32,782 nucleotides of DNA, taken from positions 1 to 32,782 of the forward strand of contig JAUWOU010000022.1 of the NCBI GenBank assembly GCA_030612005.1. Reading direction: 5' to 3'. Numbering within the stretch: the first letter of the stretch is position 1; the number at the start of each line of letters is the position of its first letter. Made by a program: the position numbers and the translations under genes. Positions 1-8,302 of the stretch are shown here, piece by piece. The stretch is from Candidatus Thorarchaeota archaeon. GTDB lineage: Archaea > Asgardarchaeota > Thorarchaeia > Thorarchaeales > Thorarchaeaceae. The notes under the pieces were generated by a model that was given only the letters and a program-made list of their open reading frames with translations, made no database searches and was not told where the DNA came from.

Positions 1-3000
1 CTTTCTTCTTCATGTAGATGATGATGCCCACAGCAATTACTGCACCACCTGCACCCATTATGATTAGAATCATAGTTGTATCCAGTCCAGATACAACAGT
101 GACCACAACGGTATCAGTGACACTATTGCTACCAATATCGATCACTGTCAAGACAAAGGTATGTACACCCACATCCAGACCATCAGCAGAGTAAGTAATG
201 TTCTCAGCGGTTGAGTTCCAAGCTCCAGACATTACTACTACTCCATCGAGAGTGAGACTATAGGTTGCAGGACCCAAATCATCGGGAATCCAGGAAATCA
301 GACGACCAGTTTGACCCACAACATAGTTGAAGTCATCAGGTCCAACAATCGTTGGAGCAATTGTATCTGCTACTGTCACGTTGAAGAATCCACTGAGAGA
401 GTGTCCATATATGTTGATTACACGCACTTCTAACAGATACAATCCTAAATCAAGAGCCACACTACTTGTGATTACACCATCATCGACATCAAAGTCTGGG
501 TCGTCAATCCACCACTCAGATATCGGTGCAATTCCTGTTGGTGATAGTACTTCAACGGTGTACTCGAAGTCATGACCATACTCGTGATCCTGATCCTGAG
601 GTTCAATTACCCATGTTGGCAGGGTTGGATAGAATACAAGTGGATGGGTGTCATTGTTGTTTGCAGATCCAAAAATCGGATGTGGAGTGTCTCCAATCCC
701 ATCACTGTCTGCATCAACACCTGTGTAGTTTGACCAATAGTTGTAATCGATGATAGATGTCGTTGAATTATCGACGCCGTTGTGAACATTATCTTCGAAG
801 ATGTTCCATGAAACTGTTGCATTTGCACTTGTTATAGTAAGCCATATTGATTCACTATTTCCATGAACTGTGTTATGGGCAATATACGCATCTACACCAC
901 CATCGACAAATATTCCAACAGTGCTGTTATCACAGAGATTGTATGTGAAATCGTTGTCGTATCCACGACTGCATAGAGCCCAGCCTTCCCAACCGCTGAT
1001 ATTGGCGATATGATTCCTACTCACGAAGTTGTGATCAGAGTCCCACACACCAATTCCGTACCCCTGACCCATTGTGATATAGTTGTCAGTGATTATAGTA
1101 TGGTTCGACCCGCTAAGAACAATACCATCAATTGTGTCTGTTATGACGTTGTGAGTGACATTACAGTGATGAGATGTTTCGAGATAGATTGATGGAAACT
1201 CGTTTCCAGTCAAATTATTTCCTGAAATCAAGCTGGACCCACAGTTTAAGAGATGGATACCGGTCGGACCCTCAATATTGTCGATGACAACGTTATCCAG
1301 AATATCAACAAAGAATGATGTTTGAATACCGATTCCAGTTTCTCCTTCTTGTACATGATTTCCAGAAATCGTCGTGTAATTCGATCCCCAAACTTTGATT
1401 CCCACTATATAGTCAAAACAGAAGTTATCCTCAATCAAGATTCCTTCACAGGCATCCACATCAAGTGCGACTAGACCACCTGTAATATTGTTACCAGTAA
1501 CAATAGCATAAGGAGAATCGAAAACACCAATTGATGGATCGCCCTGGTGAAATAGTACTGTGTTATTATGAATAACAAGGTCATGGGCTTCTACGCCTAT
1601 GATTCCCACTTCTCCGTATTGACACAGATTGTCTTGGATTGTTGTTGAATTTGACCCTAGGTTGATAATACCACCCATGTATTCGTCGCAGAAGTTCCCA
1701 ATGATATCAACAGTTTCACAGTCCTCTAAATAGAGCTGCGTTTCTGTCCTTAGAAAAGAACTACCTATGATATCCAGATTAGTGGTATTAACTGCATGGA
1801 TTCCTTCTGTGTTGTAAATGCTATCAAAGTAACAGTCTTGGACTAGAATGTCGTCACCAGCCAAAATCGTAAGTCCAAAGTCGAAGTGGGTACAGTTGTT
1901 ATCAAGTAGGTCAATCCTTGCGGATACACCTGTTATGAAGATAGCAAGCTCAATTGTAATGAGAAGATTATTGGTGAGCAAAGTATCTGTATTGTTTACA
2001 AGTAGTATACCATAAGAATGCGTTGACATTACAAGCGTATTGTTGTCAATCACATTGAATTCTGTTTCCAGAAGATGAATGTGACCAGCGTTAATCTCAG
2101 CATAGTTCTTCAGAATAGTATTCTCATCTGAATCTTCCAAGTATATTCCCCAGTCACCATTGCCCGTTAGAGAATTCAGCTCAATTGTATTAAGAGTGCA
2201 CTCTAGAGTGAGAAGGATTCCATCCTGAGTATTGGAGTTCACTGTGTTATTGAACACATCATTCTCGTTTGACATCCAATAGAGGTCTATACCCCAATTG
2301 TTACCAGCACAAAAGTTTTCATCAACGAAGTTGAGGTTTGATCTCTCAAGGTAGATACCATTCCAATTGTCAGTGACTATATTGTCATGAATCGTATTAT
2401 CATCAGACCTGTCAAGGTAGATTCCAGCCGTCGTCATCGAATAACATTGATTCTCGATGACAGAGATTCCGTCAGTCTGGTTCAAGAGAATTCCAATATC
2501 ACCTTCGAAACAGGTATTATTGTAGATTAATGCATTCGCAACGGAATTCAAAACAATACCCGTGGAAACTTCATAACTTCCATTGATTATACAATCACTG
2601 ATCACGAAGTATACATCAGTTCCCGTAATTGAAATACCAGGATTTGCTGCTGTTGCATTGATCTCAAGGTCATCTATCAAATAGGGGGTACCGATAGAAC
2701 CGTCCCCTGGCCATCCTTGAGTGTCGAAATCATCATTGCTATCTATCAAAATTGTGGTATGTGGAGTTCCAGGACTCAGAATCAATGATTCCGATTGATA
2801 TGGTTCTCGCTCTGGTTGTTCTACATTCCACTCTTTAGAATCTGTAAATTGTGAATCATAATTGTAAGTTGCGTCGATTACTCGCGCGGGAGAATATACT
2901 TCTCTCATGTTTGATGTTTCGATACTTTCCTGACTTGTAAAACTCTCACTCGATTGTTTCACCACAGTATTTACCGATGTAGCCTCAGTGATAATAAAAG

Positions 3001-3088
3001 GCGTTATCGAGATACTGAATGACATTGTCAAGATGAATAAAATAAGAATCGAAGCACCAAGTGTATTTTTGGATTTCACTTTTGTCAA
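1..3088 (-). CDS. Giant surface protein: NosD-like parallel beta-helix repeats, Ig-like modules, C-terminal membrane helix (3' end cut by window edge)
   Basis: I translated this frame directly; it is open from 3088 to the left edge (about 1029 codons, no stop). It begins with a basic stretch and a hydrophobic signal peptide (LGASILILFILTMSFSISI). A long run of short repeats follows, of the type xGIxLxxSxxNTIxxN, for example GIYLERSNLNFVDEN and GIYLEDSDENTILKN. This is the signature of right-handed parallel beta-helix (NosD/CASH/PbH1) proteins. After it come two Ig-like stretches (around PTWVIEPQDQDHEYG and APTIVGPDDFNYVVG), then a membrane helix (MILIIMGAGGAVIAVGIIIY) and a KKK tail at the edge, so little is missing. 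The start is TTG at 3088: an in-frame TAG lies four codons upstream and a GGAG motif 9 nt upstream, so no longer start exists. Likely an outward-facing, membrane-anchored adhesin or carbohydrate-interacting protein; the ligand is unknown. Confidence 0.85.
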   Translation of the reverse strand, partial: MTKVKSKNTLGASILILFILTMSFSISITPFIITEATSVNTVVKQSSESFTSQESIETSNMREVYSPARVIDATYNYDSQFTDSKEWNVEQPEREPYQSESLILSPGTPHTTILIDSNDDFDTQGWPGDGSIGTPYLIDDLEINATAANPGISITGTDVYFVISDCIINGSYEVSTGIVLNSVANALIYNNTCFEGDIGILLNQTDGISVIENQCYSMTTAGIYLDRSDDNTIHDNIVTDNWNGIYLERSNLNFVDENFCAGNNWGIDLYWMSNENDVFNNTVNSNTQDGILLTLECTLNTIELNSLTGNGDWGIYLEDSDENTILKNYAEINAGHIHLLETEFNVIDNNTLVMSTHSYGILLVNNTDTLLTNNLLITIELAIFITGVSARIDLLDNNCTHFDFGLTILAGDDILVQDCYFDSIYNTEGIHAVNTTNLDIIGSSFLRTETQLYLEDCETVDIIGNFCDEYMGGIINLGSNSTTIQDNLCQYGEVGIIGVEAHDLVIHNNTVLFHQGDPSIGVFDSPYAIVTGNNITGGLVALDVDACEGILIEDNFCFDYIVGIKVWGSNYTTISGNHVQEGETGIGIQTSFFVDILDNVVIDNIEGPTGIHLLNCGSSLISGNNLTGNEFPSIYLETSHHCNVTHNVITDTIDGIVLSGSNHTIITDNYITMGQGYGIGVWDSDHNFVSRNHIANISGWEGWALCSRGYDNDFTYNLCDNSTVGIFVDGGVDAYIAHNTVHGNSESIWLTITSANATVSWNIFEDNVHNGVDNSTTSIIDYNYWSNYTGVDADSDGIGDTPHPIFGSANNNDTHPLVFYPTLPTWVIEPQDQDHEYGHDFEYTVEVLSPTGIAPISEWWIDDPDFDVDDGVITSSVALDLGLYLLEVRVINIYGHSLSGFFNVTVADTIAPTIVGPDDFNYVVGQTGRLISWIPDDLGPATYSLTLDGVVVMSGAWNSTAENITYSADGLDVGVHTFVLTVIDIGSNSVTDTVVVTVVSGLDTTMILIIMGAGGAVIAVGIIIYMKKK

Positions 3089-3136
3089 TTGGCAAATCTC
3101 CTAACTGGTCTATTTCGGTGCAGATGTGGTTAAGAC

Positions 3137-3261
3137 TTTTGTGAGAGATTTATTGGAAAGTAGCATCAATGATAAAAAAGCCTAATATCACGCTCACAGC
3201 AAATTTGGTATTATTAGATTTTGTGAGAAATTGGTTACAAAGTGAAATCAATGAAAAAAAG
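3137..3261. repeat. Imperfect direct repeat, two ~44-bp copies (3137-3180 and 3219-3261)
   Basis: Both copies begin TTTTGTGAGA and end with ATCAATGA followed by an A-rich run; the middle varies. They lie upstream of the giant beta-helix gene (minus) and of the small unknown gene (plus), in a 346-bp stretch with no gene (3089-3434). The region is AT-rich and probably holds the promoters of both divergent genes. The repeat could be a duplicated operator or simple drift of a tandem duplication. Confidence 0.4.
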
Positions 3262-3306
3262 AAGAATCGACTCTACGCAAAGTAGGGTTTCTTTTATTTA
3301 GTCGCC
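3254..3306 (+). repeat. Hairpin repeat, copy 1 (terminator-like on plus strand)
   Basis: ACTCTAC (3270-3276) pairs with GTAGGGT (3282-3288), with one G-U pair, around the loop GCAAA; a T-rich tract (3287-3299) follows. The whole element, from the A-run to GTCGCC, is closely similar to a second copy at 3951-4000, in the same orientation. The two copies flank the small gene at 3435-3902. No plus-strand gene ends just upstream, so its role as a terminator here is unclear. Confidence 0.5.
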
Positions 3307-3434
3307 AAGTCTATCACAAAATGAAACAAACGCATAATTCGCTAGAATTATTCCTTCTTATTCCCAAATACCTTATCTTGATTAACGTTTCAAAAAGCAT
3401 AGAGTATACTCCAAAGACGATGAGGAGGAAAAAT

Positions 3435-3902
3435 GTGACGTATACCAAGAAAGAGTTGAAGAACTATCTAAAAGACCTCTTGAAGAAGAAGGCGGAATTG
3501 TCAAGTTTTTCGTTTGAGTATGAATCGGGGCATATGGAGTTTCAAGCACGACTCAGAATCATCTTGTCCTCAGGCAAAATCATCCAGTGGAAGATTCCAA
3601 AAAAGACTCCTCTGGATAGAGAGAGAGAGGATGAGGCGGCAAAGATACGAGAGGTTGAAATCTCTGAAGAGAAAATATCGGTCTTTATAGAAAGTATAAG
3701 AAAGAGAAAAATCTGGGATTTAGAAAATTGTACGCAGAAAGCGCTCCCTGACACTCCTCTACTCACATTCAGAATAAAATGCGATGACCAACTAGCATTT
3801 GAACAACAAGTCTGGGAGAATTGTCGAAATGACTGCAAACGAACAAAGGAACTGATCAGGACTCTTGAAGCACTTCTACCTCTAGACTGGTCCCCACCAT
3901 AA
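3435..3902 (+). CDS. Small protein of unknown function
   Basis: I do not recognise this family. The protein (155 aa from the chosen start) is soluble, highly charged in its N-terminal half (KKELKNYLKDLLKKKAELSSFSFEYES) and has a C-terminal part rich in aromatic and Cys residues (WDLENCTQKALPDTP, then VWENCRNDCKRTKELIRTLEALLP). No signal peptide or membrane helix is seen. The frame is open further upstream (ATG at 3321 and 3420), but GAGGAGG at 3422-3428 sits 6 nt before GTG 3435, which decides the start. The gene stands alone on its strand, flanked on both sides by the hairpin repeat, so it may be an independently acquired cassette. Confidence 0.65.
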   Translation: MTYTKKELKNYLKDLLKKKAELSSFSFEYESGHMEFQARLRIILSSGKIIQWKIPKKTPLDREREDEAAKIREVEISEEKISVFIESIRKRKIWDLENCTQKALPDTPLLTFRIKCDDQLAFEQQVWENCRNDCKRTKELIRTLEALLPLDWSPP

Positions 3903-3950
3903 GAACTGTGAATACATACCCAAGTGTCAGCATAACTCTGGAACTGTTAT

Positions 3951-3986
3951 CAAAAAGGAAGAATGGACCCTACACAAAGTAGAGTC
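3951..3986 (-). terminator. Terminator-like hairpin after the iron-sulfur gene (hairpin repeat, copy 2)
   Basis: Read on the minus strand, GACTCTAC and GTAGGGTC form an 8-bp stem with one G-U pair around TTTGT, followed by a T-rich run (CATTCTTCCTTTTTG). It starts 13 nt after the stop codon of the gene ending at 3999. On the plus strand one pair becomes C-A, so it folds better as minus-strand RNA. Copy 1 at 3254 has the opposite preference. Confidence 0.55.
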
Positions 3987-3998
3987 TCTTACATTCGC

Positions 3999-5306
3999 CT
4001 ATAGAAGTTCATCCAGTACTTCCAGTAACTCAACAACTTCAAGCTTTGATCCGAGTTTGGAGAGGTCCTTACCGGTCTCCTCTTCCTCCTTCTTCAGAGC
4101 CTTGATCCCGTCGTTAAAGTTTGTTATACAAAACGGACACGAGGTCATGAGTACGTCAGCACCAGTGGATGCGGCTTCCCTCAGACGCTCCAATGAAGTC
4201 TTGATTGCCATGTCTGGGAACTGAGCCTTAACTCCTCCACCAGCACCGCAACAGAATGAATCACCCTTGATACGGTACATCTCGATAAGTTCCAGACCAG
4301 GAATGGCATTTAGAACTATTCGTGGAATGTTGTAGTGAGCTTCCTTTGCCTTGGTAGCTGCACGACTATCCAGTAACCAATTCTTGGATTCATTGAGAAT
4401 CTTCTTCTCGATGCCAAGACCAACATGACGGACACTATGACAAGGGTCGTGCCATGTGACTTTCTTGTTGTAAGACTTTTCAATCTTCAACTTACCTTCC
4501 GAAATCAAATCGTAGGCAAGCTCGACAGTGTGACGAACCTTGAAGGGTAGCTCCTTTCCGCTATGATTGACATAGTCGTTCCTGAATGTCTTATAGCAAC
4601 CTGCACAGCTGAAAACTAGCAGGTCAAAGTCCTTGAAAACCTCCAGGTTCTCATTCATGACATCCATGAACACTGGCTTCATTCCAGTTCTGAGAATTGG
4701 ACTTCCACAACATACCTCACCACTGACCACAGTATAATCAAATCCAAGCTTGTCAAGGATCTTGGTTGTCTTGTCTGCGATGTGCTGCTGTCTGTAAGCT
4801 CCAGTACACCCAACAAAGTATGCAACCTTTGCATCGGGATTGTCAACGACTCCTTGGAACCACTTTGTACGCTCTCCGCGTGGTTCCTTGTAGGGGTTCT
4901 TCAGTTCTTTGTCGCTCACCATCTCTCCAAACTTCTTGTGCTTGGGTAGAGGTTCAATTCCAGCCTCGATGATTGCAGCCCGTAGCTCTTCGATGATTTC
5001 TACCGTGTCGATTAGGTTTGGACATTGTTCAGCACAGAGCGCGCAAGTCGTGCAGGCTTCAAGGACTTCCAGCATCTCTTGGCTTGCCTCAATTTCCTTG
5101 TTCAGGAATGCTCGAGCAATCCACATTCTGCCAGAATTGAAATATCCCTCCCAAGCATATAGATTTCCTGAAGGACAGGACAAGAGCATACCAGTGAACT
5201 CTTCAGAATCACCTTCTCTATCAGGTTCGTTTGAGTATGCGTATTGACAGGCACGACAGTGAATGCATCGTGCATTGATTTTACGAAGTGCTTCAAGACT
5301 AGTCAT
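3999..5306 (-). CDS. Iron-sulfur subunit with two CCG domains (GlcF/LutA/HdrB-like)
   Basis: Probably passes electrons from the flavoprotein encoded just upstream to a membrane or soluble acceptor. It has an N-terminal ferredoxin-like part and two CCG domains. The second 4Fe-4S motif is regular (Cys85, 88, 91, 95). The first has Cys14, 17 and 20, but its CP cysteine is delayed to Cys44, an unusual 23-residue insertion. CCG domain 1 carries VGCTGAY, CCGSP and SCAGC; domain 2 carries DPCHSVRH, CCGAGGG and SCPFC. These motifs bind a [4Fe-4S] or noncubane cluster in HdrB, GlcF and LutA relatives. ATG 5306 is preferred over the in-frame TTG 5315, because GAGG lies about 10 nt before the ATG and almost touches the TTG. 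It is 49 bp downstream of the flavoprotein gene and probably co-transcribed. Confidence 0.85.
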   Translation of the reverse strand: MTSLEALRKINARCIHCRACQYAYSNEPDREGDSEEFTGMLLSCPSGNLYAWEGYFNSGRMWIARAFLNKEIEASQEMLEVLEACTTCALCAEQCPNLIDTVEIIEELRAAIIEAGIEPLPKHKKFGEMVSDKELKNPYKEPRGERTKWFQGVVDNPDAKVAYFVGCTGAYRQQHIADKTTKILDKLGFDYTVVSGEVCCGSPILRTGMKPVFMDVMNENLEVFKDFDLLVFSCAGCYKTFRNDYVNHSGKELPFKVRHTVELAYDLISEGKLKIEKSYNKKVTWHDPCHSVRHVGLGIEKKILNESKNWLLDSRAATKAKEAHYNIPRIVLNAIPGLELIEMYRIKGDSFCCGAGGGVKAQFPDMAIKTSLERLREAASTGADVLMTSCPFCITNFNDGIKALKKEEEETGKDLSKLGSKLEVVELLEVLDELL

Positions 5307-5355
5307 GGCAATCAATCCTCATTGAATTGGTAAGTTTTGTAGATGTTTTCATTTT

Positions 5356-6873
5356 CTACTCCTCCAATGGATTTGGTAGATCTGTAACAGAAGCCCACGG
5401 GATGGCTAACCGTCCGGGATGCAAGATAAGATTCGGGTCGAGTACTTTCCTGAACTTGACCAGCATCTTGTAGTACATCTTCGACTTTCTGAAGGTTTCG
5501 GGAGCATGTACGAAGGGATCGGGTCTGTAATTGATCCAACCCTGCTTCAAGAAGCTCTTAGTGGTTTCCAGGTTGAATTCTCTGATTCTGTCAAAGACTC
5601 CTTTCTCATCAGAGTCAAAACAAAGTATGGGCATCACGATGGCTTGTCTCGCGTGGTCTATGGAGGCAACCCACATGGTGGGAGCGAATCCGTGATTCTC
5701 CATCGCAGCACAGTACTCCTCCATCATTTTCGCACTCTCGAGCCATGGACAGTACCAAGTTATGAAGAGAAAGCCAGCCTCATAGAGCCCGTATGGAACT
5801 GCAATCAGGTTTGGTTTCTTAAGCCGAGAGGCAACTTGTTTAGGATGCAAACTCTGCGGAGGACATTTGGTGTTCTTCTTGATTTCGTATTCTTTGTAGG
5901 TTTCATCTATTCGCTTTAGTGCAAAATCAAGCTCTTCTTGAGAATGTGCCCACACTTCACTGTTCATCCAATACTCATCTATACCGATTTTCTTGTAGAA
6001 TTCATAGTCGCGTGGAACATTCGTCTTAGGCCATCGTGTCATGACCAGAGGCCAATTACCACCTTGCACCATCACTGTATTTTCAGCGACACCCATCTCC
6101 TGCTTACCAATTTCCCAGGCTGGCCCAACGATGTTTTCCCAGCTGTCCCCGCCATAAGCAACAATTGTCTTAAAATGCGGGTGAGGAATAATCTTGATTG
6201 CAGCCTTTGTTACTATTCCCATAGAACCTTGAGAACCGAGGAATAGACCATCAGGATTCGGGCCAACGCCCCACCTGTAGAAAGCCTTCGCATCATCAAG
6301 CGCCCATGAACCGGTTCGGAATGTTTCTCCAGAGGGTAAGACGACTTCAAGACCAATGATCATGTCAGCTTGTGGTCCATATCGACCTGTGACAAGTGAG
6401 AACCCGCGCTCTATTGCATCTCCTAGAATTGTAGCTCCCGGAGGAGCCCCGTCAGGAATCGGCGGTGCCCAGTCAGGCCATCTTTTCTTGAAGATACGCC
6501 AGGCATCGCCACACCGAACTCCTGGTTCAACCACCATGACTCGGTTTTCTGTGTCAACTGTCATTTTGTTCATTCGGGTTAAATCCATCAAGATACCGCC
6601 GGGTTGAATTGTTGGAAGGGCAAACCCTCCGCTCAAGCCGCCAGCAGCTGGTGTGATTGGACTGAGATTCTCGTTTGCTACTACGAGGATTTTGGAGACC
6701 TCCTCAGTATTGGAGGGTCTCACGATGACCTCGGGTAATTCCGCTTCGAGGCCCATTATACCTCGTGCCATGTAACTGTGAAGAAGGGGTTCGCTGGTCG
6801 TGACGAATTCATCGCCACATATTGCGACCAGTTTTTTAACCACTTCATCCGTGACCTTATTGTAATTGCTCAC
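5356..6873 (-). CDS. FAD-linked oxidase/dehydrogenase, VAO/PCMH family (GlcD-like)
   Basis: A 505-aa flavoprotein. The N-terminal PCMH-type FAD domain is recognisable from PEVIVRPSNTEEVSKIL, then PAAGGLSGGFALPT, the LMDLTRMNK strand, and PPIPDGAPPGATILGDAIE. The stretch GLEVVLPSGETFRTGSWAL and DGLFLGSQGSMGIVTKA resembles the vanillyl-alcohol oxidase/4-cresol dehydrogenase branch as much as glycolate oxidase. The C-terminal cap ends with PNLILHPGRL, typical of GlcD-like enzymes. The start is GTG 6873, with GGAGG 8 nt upstream. It forms a two-gene unit with the downstream CCG iron-sulfur protein, a common arrangement for glycolate, D-lactate or related 2-hydroxyacid dehydrogenases. The substrate cannot be told from sequence. 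Confidence 0.85.
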   Translation of the reverse strand: MSNYNKVTDEVVKKLVAICGDEFVTTSEPLLHSYMARGIMGLEAELPEVIVRPSNTEEVSKILVVANENLSPITPAAGGLSGGFALPTIQPGGILMDLTRMNKMTVDTENRVMVVEPGVRCGDAWRIFKKRWPDWAPPIPDGAPPGATILGDAIERGFSLVTGRYGPQADMIIGLEVVLPSGETFRTGSWALDDAKAFYRWGVGPNPDGLFLGSQGSMGIVTKAAIKIIPHPHFKTIVAYGGDSWENIVGPAWEIGKQEMGVAENTVMVQGGNWPLVMTRWPKTNVPRDYEFYKKIGIDEYWMNSEVWAHSQEELDFALKRIDETYKEYEIKKNTKCPPQSLHPKQVASRLKKPNLIAVPYGLYEAGFLFITWYCPWLESAKMMEEYCAAMENHGFAPTMWVASIDHARQAIVMPILCFDSDEKGVFDRIREFNLETTKSFLKQGWINYRPDPFVHAPETFRKSKMYYKMLVKFRKVLDPNLILHPGRLAIPWASVTDLPNPLEE

Positions 6874-7110
6874 CTAGTAATCCTCCGTTATCAGCCACAC
6901 TGGCTGAATCGTGAATTGTCGATAGTATGTCCTCGCCTGCGAACACCCTAATAAATAGGCATCGACTGAACCAAGAAAGTTACATTTTGAAATGAATTAG
7001 TTTTCCCTCATTGGAGTTAATGTAGGGGGGGTAAGAAGTAGCACACGAAAGTTATATTTGCTTGAGACGACGAGAATAATCTGAAACCGCTCTCGGAGGT
7101 AATACCTGCA
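6874..7110. promoter_or_regulatory. Divergent promoter region
   Basis: This gap separates the minus-strand oxidase operon from the plus-strand surface protein gene. A TATA-like CTATTTATTAGG (minus strand, around 6948-6959) lies upstream of the oxidase. TTATATTTGC (7051-7060) is a candidate TATA box for the surface protein gene, whose ATG 7111 follows a GGAGGT motif by 10 nt. No ORF or RNA structure was seen in it. Confidence 0.4.
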
Positions 7111-8172
7111 ATGCTAAGAAAAAAACATCTCATGTTACTCTTCTTTGTGTTTCTATTTGCGGCTGTTGTATATCAACCGCAGCCAGTAGATGCACTTCCA
7201 TTTGACGATGAGTACACAAATCAAGAGATACTCGCAGGTAATTGGTTCAAAGTCTTTGATACAATGACTACTGGAGATGAGATCACTGGATATTTTGAAA
7301 CCCATTCGGATACACAGGGATTGAAGTTTTTCATCTGTGACTCAGCGAATTTACTTCACTGGGAAGGCGGATTCTCAGCCACAGTATACGAAATTGAAAC
7401 AGACATGCATACTTTAGGTTTCACATTCACAGTTCCGAATTCTGATACGTGGACTTGTGTATTCAGCAATGATGAGGGTTCAACAACAGTTACAGTGGAT
7501 ATTGGTGTCGATGTAAATGGTGATAACATTCCGTATTACGCCCCATCATCCTACACTGAAACAGGATATGGAATAGTGCTAGAGGACGATGAGTATTACA
7601 TTGTTTACGATACCTTCGCAGCAGGAACGGATATTGATGGACACTTCTCAACATTCTTTTCAACTGATGGTTTGGATTTCTTCATCTGTGATCAAGAAAA
7701 CTTTTATCAATGGGATGCAGGAAACTCAGCAACAGGATTTAGCATTGAAACTGATATGCACCAAACCTCCATTGACAAATTCACAATTCCAACTGCAGGA
7801 GTATGGTATTGTGTATTCGTAGCAACCGATGAAGTAGATACTGTGACTTTCTCCTTTGGAATAGATGTTGATACATCGGGAGCAATAACTACTACAAATG
7901 GAGAACTTCAAACTTCTCCAGTAATGCTTGGCGTATTAGGTGCGGTTTTCCTCATCATTATCCTTGTGTGTGTTGTTTCAAGAAGAAGAAGAGGTGACAC
8001 TGGACAAGCACCAACTGTCGATCACTATACAGCACCGCCGTCCACACCTGCTTCATCTAGAACAATTAGAGAGCGAGAGATAACAACAAGAGTTCTTGTA
8101 GTCTGCCCGTACTGCGGGGCGAAGAACGAGCAAGGTATCCTGAATTGTCATAATTGTGATGCTGAGCTCTAA
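7111..8172 (+). CDS. Membrane-anchored surface protein with two beta-sandwich modules and a cytoplasmic zinc ribbon
   Basis: Visible order in 353 aa: a signal peptide (LMLLFFVFLFAAVVYQPQPVDA), two homologous modules (about residues 33-145 and 150-260), a membrane helix (VMLGVLGAVFLIIILVCVV), the basic stop-transfer RRRRG, a Pro/Thr-rich linker, and a C-terminal zinc ribbon (Cys332, 335, 346, 349). Each module carries a GxxIxGxFxTxxxTxGLxFFICDxxN core and ends in WxCVFxxxxxxxxVxxxxxVD. This looks like a GOLD- or PPC-like jelly-roll, but I cannot assign it firmly. The topology puts the modules outside and the zinc ribbon inside, which suggests outside-in signalling or protein assembly. An inverted-repeat terminator follows. 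The ligand is unknown. Confidence 0.75.
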   Translation: MLRKKHLMLLFFVFLFAAVVYQPQPVDALPFDDEYTNQEILAGNWFKVFDTMTTGDEITGYFETHSDTQGLKFFICDSANLLHWEGGFSATVYEIETDMHTLGFTFTVPNSDTWTCVFSNDEGSTTVTVDIGVDVNGDNIPYYAPSSYTETGYGIVLEDDEYYIVYDTFAAGTDIDGHFSTFFSTDGLDFFICDQENFYQWDAGNSATGFSIETDMHQTSIDKFTIPTAGVWYCVFVATDEVDTVTFSFGIDVDTSGAITTTNGELQTSPVMLGVLGAVFLIIILVCVVSRRRRGDTGQAPTVDHYTAPPSTPASSRTIREREITTRVLVVCPYCGAKNEQGILNCHNCDAEL

Positions 8173-8196
8173 ACGAATGACCTACGCACAGCACGG

Positions 8197-8245
8197 GCTA
8201 GTATGTTTGCAATTGCAAGCATACTGGCTTCGTCGTTCTTTTTGA
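8197..8245 (+). terminator. Strong intrinsic-type terminator hairpin
   Basis: GCTAGTATGTTTGC (8197-8210) pairs along its full 14-nt length with GCAAGCATACTGGC (8215-8228), with two G-U pairs, around the loop AATT. TTCTTTTTGATT follows. It starts 25 nt after the stop of the surface protein gene. On the opposite strand no T-run follows, so it serves the plus-strand gene. The rest of 8229-8302 shows nothing else. Confidence 0.65.
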
Positions 8246-8302
8246 TTACGGTACAGAAACATCAGCATAAAGGCCATAGAATCAGCAGTTGGTAAGTGTT
8301 GA

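Noticed and set aside
3321-3434. N-terminal extension of the small unknown gene, with a hydrophobic stretch (LELFLLIPKYLILINV) suggesting a signal peptide
   Set aside because: GAGGAGG 6 nt before GTG 3435 marks the start downstream; the hydrophobic part overlaps the AT-rich promoter region.
5419-5919. Open frame of 166 codons on the plus strand within the flavoprotein gene
   Set aside because: It lies opposite clear FAD-enzyme coding with conserved motifs; no recognisable motif in the product.
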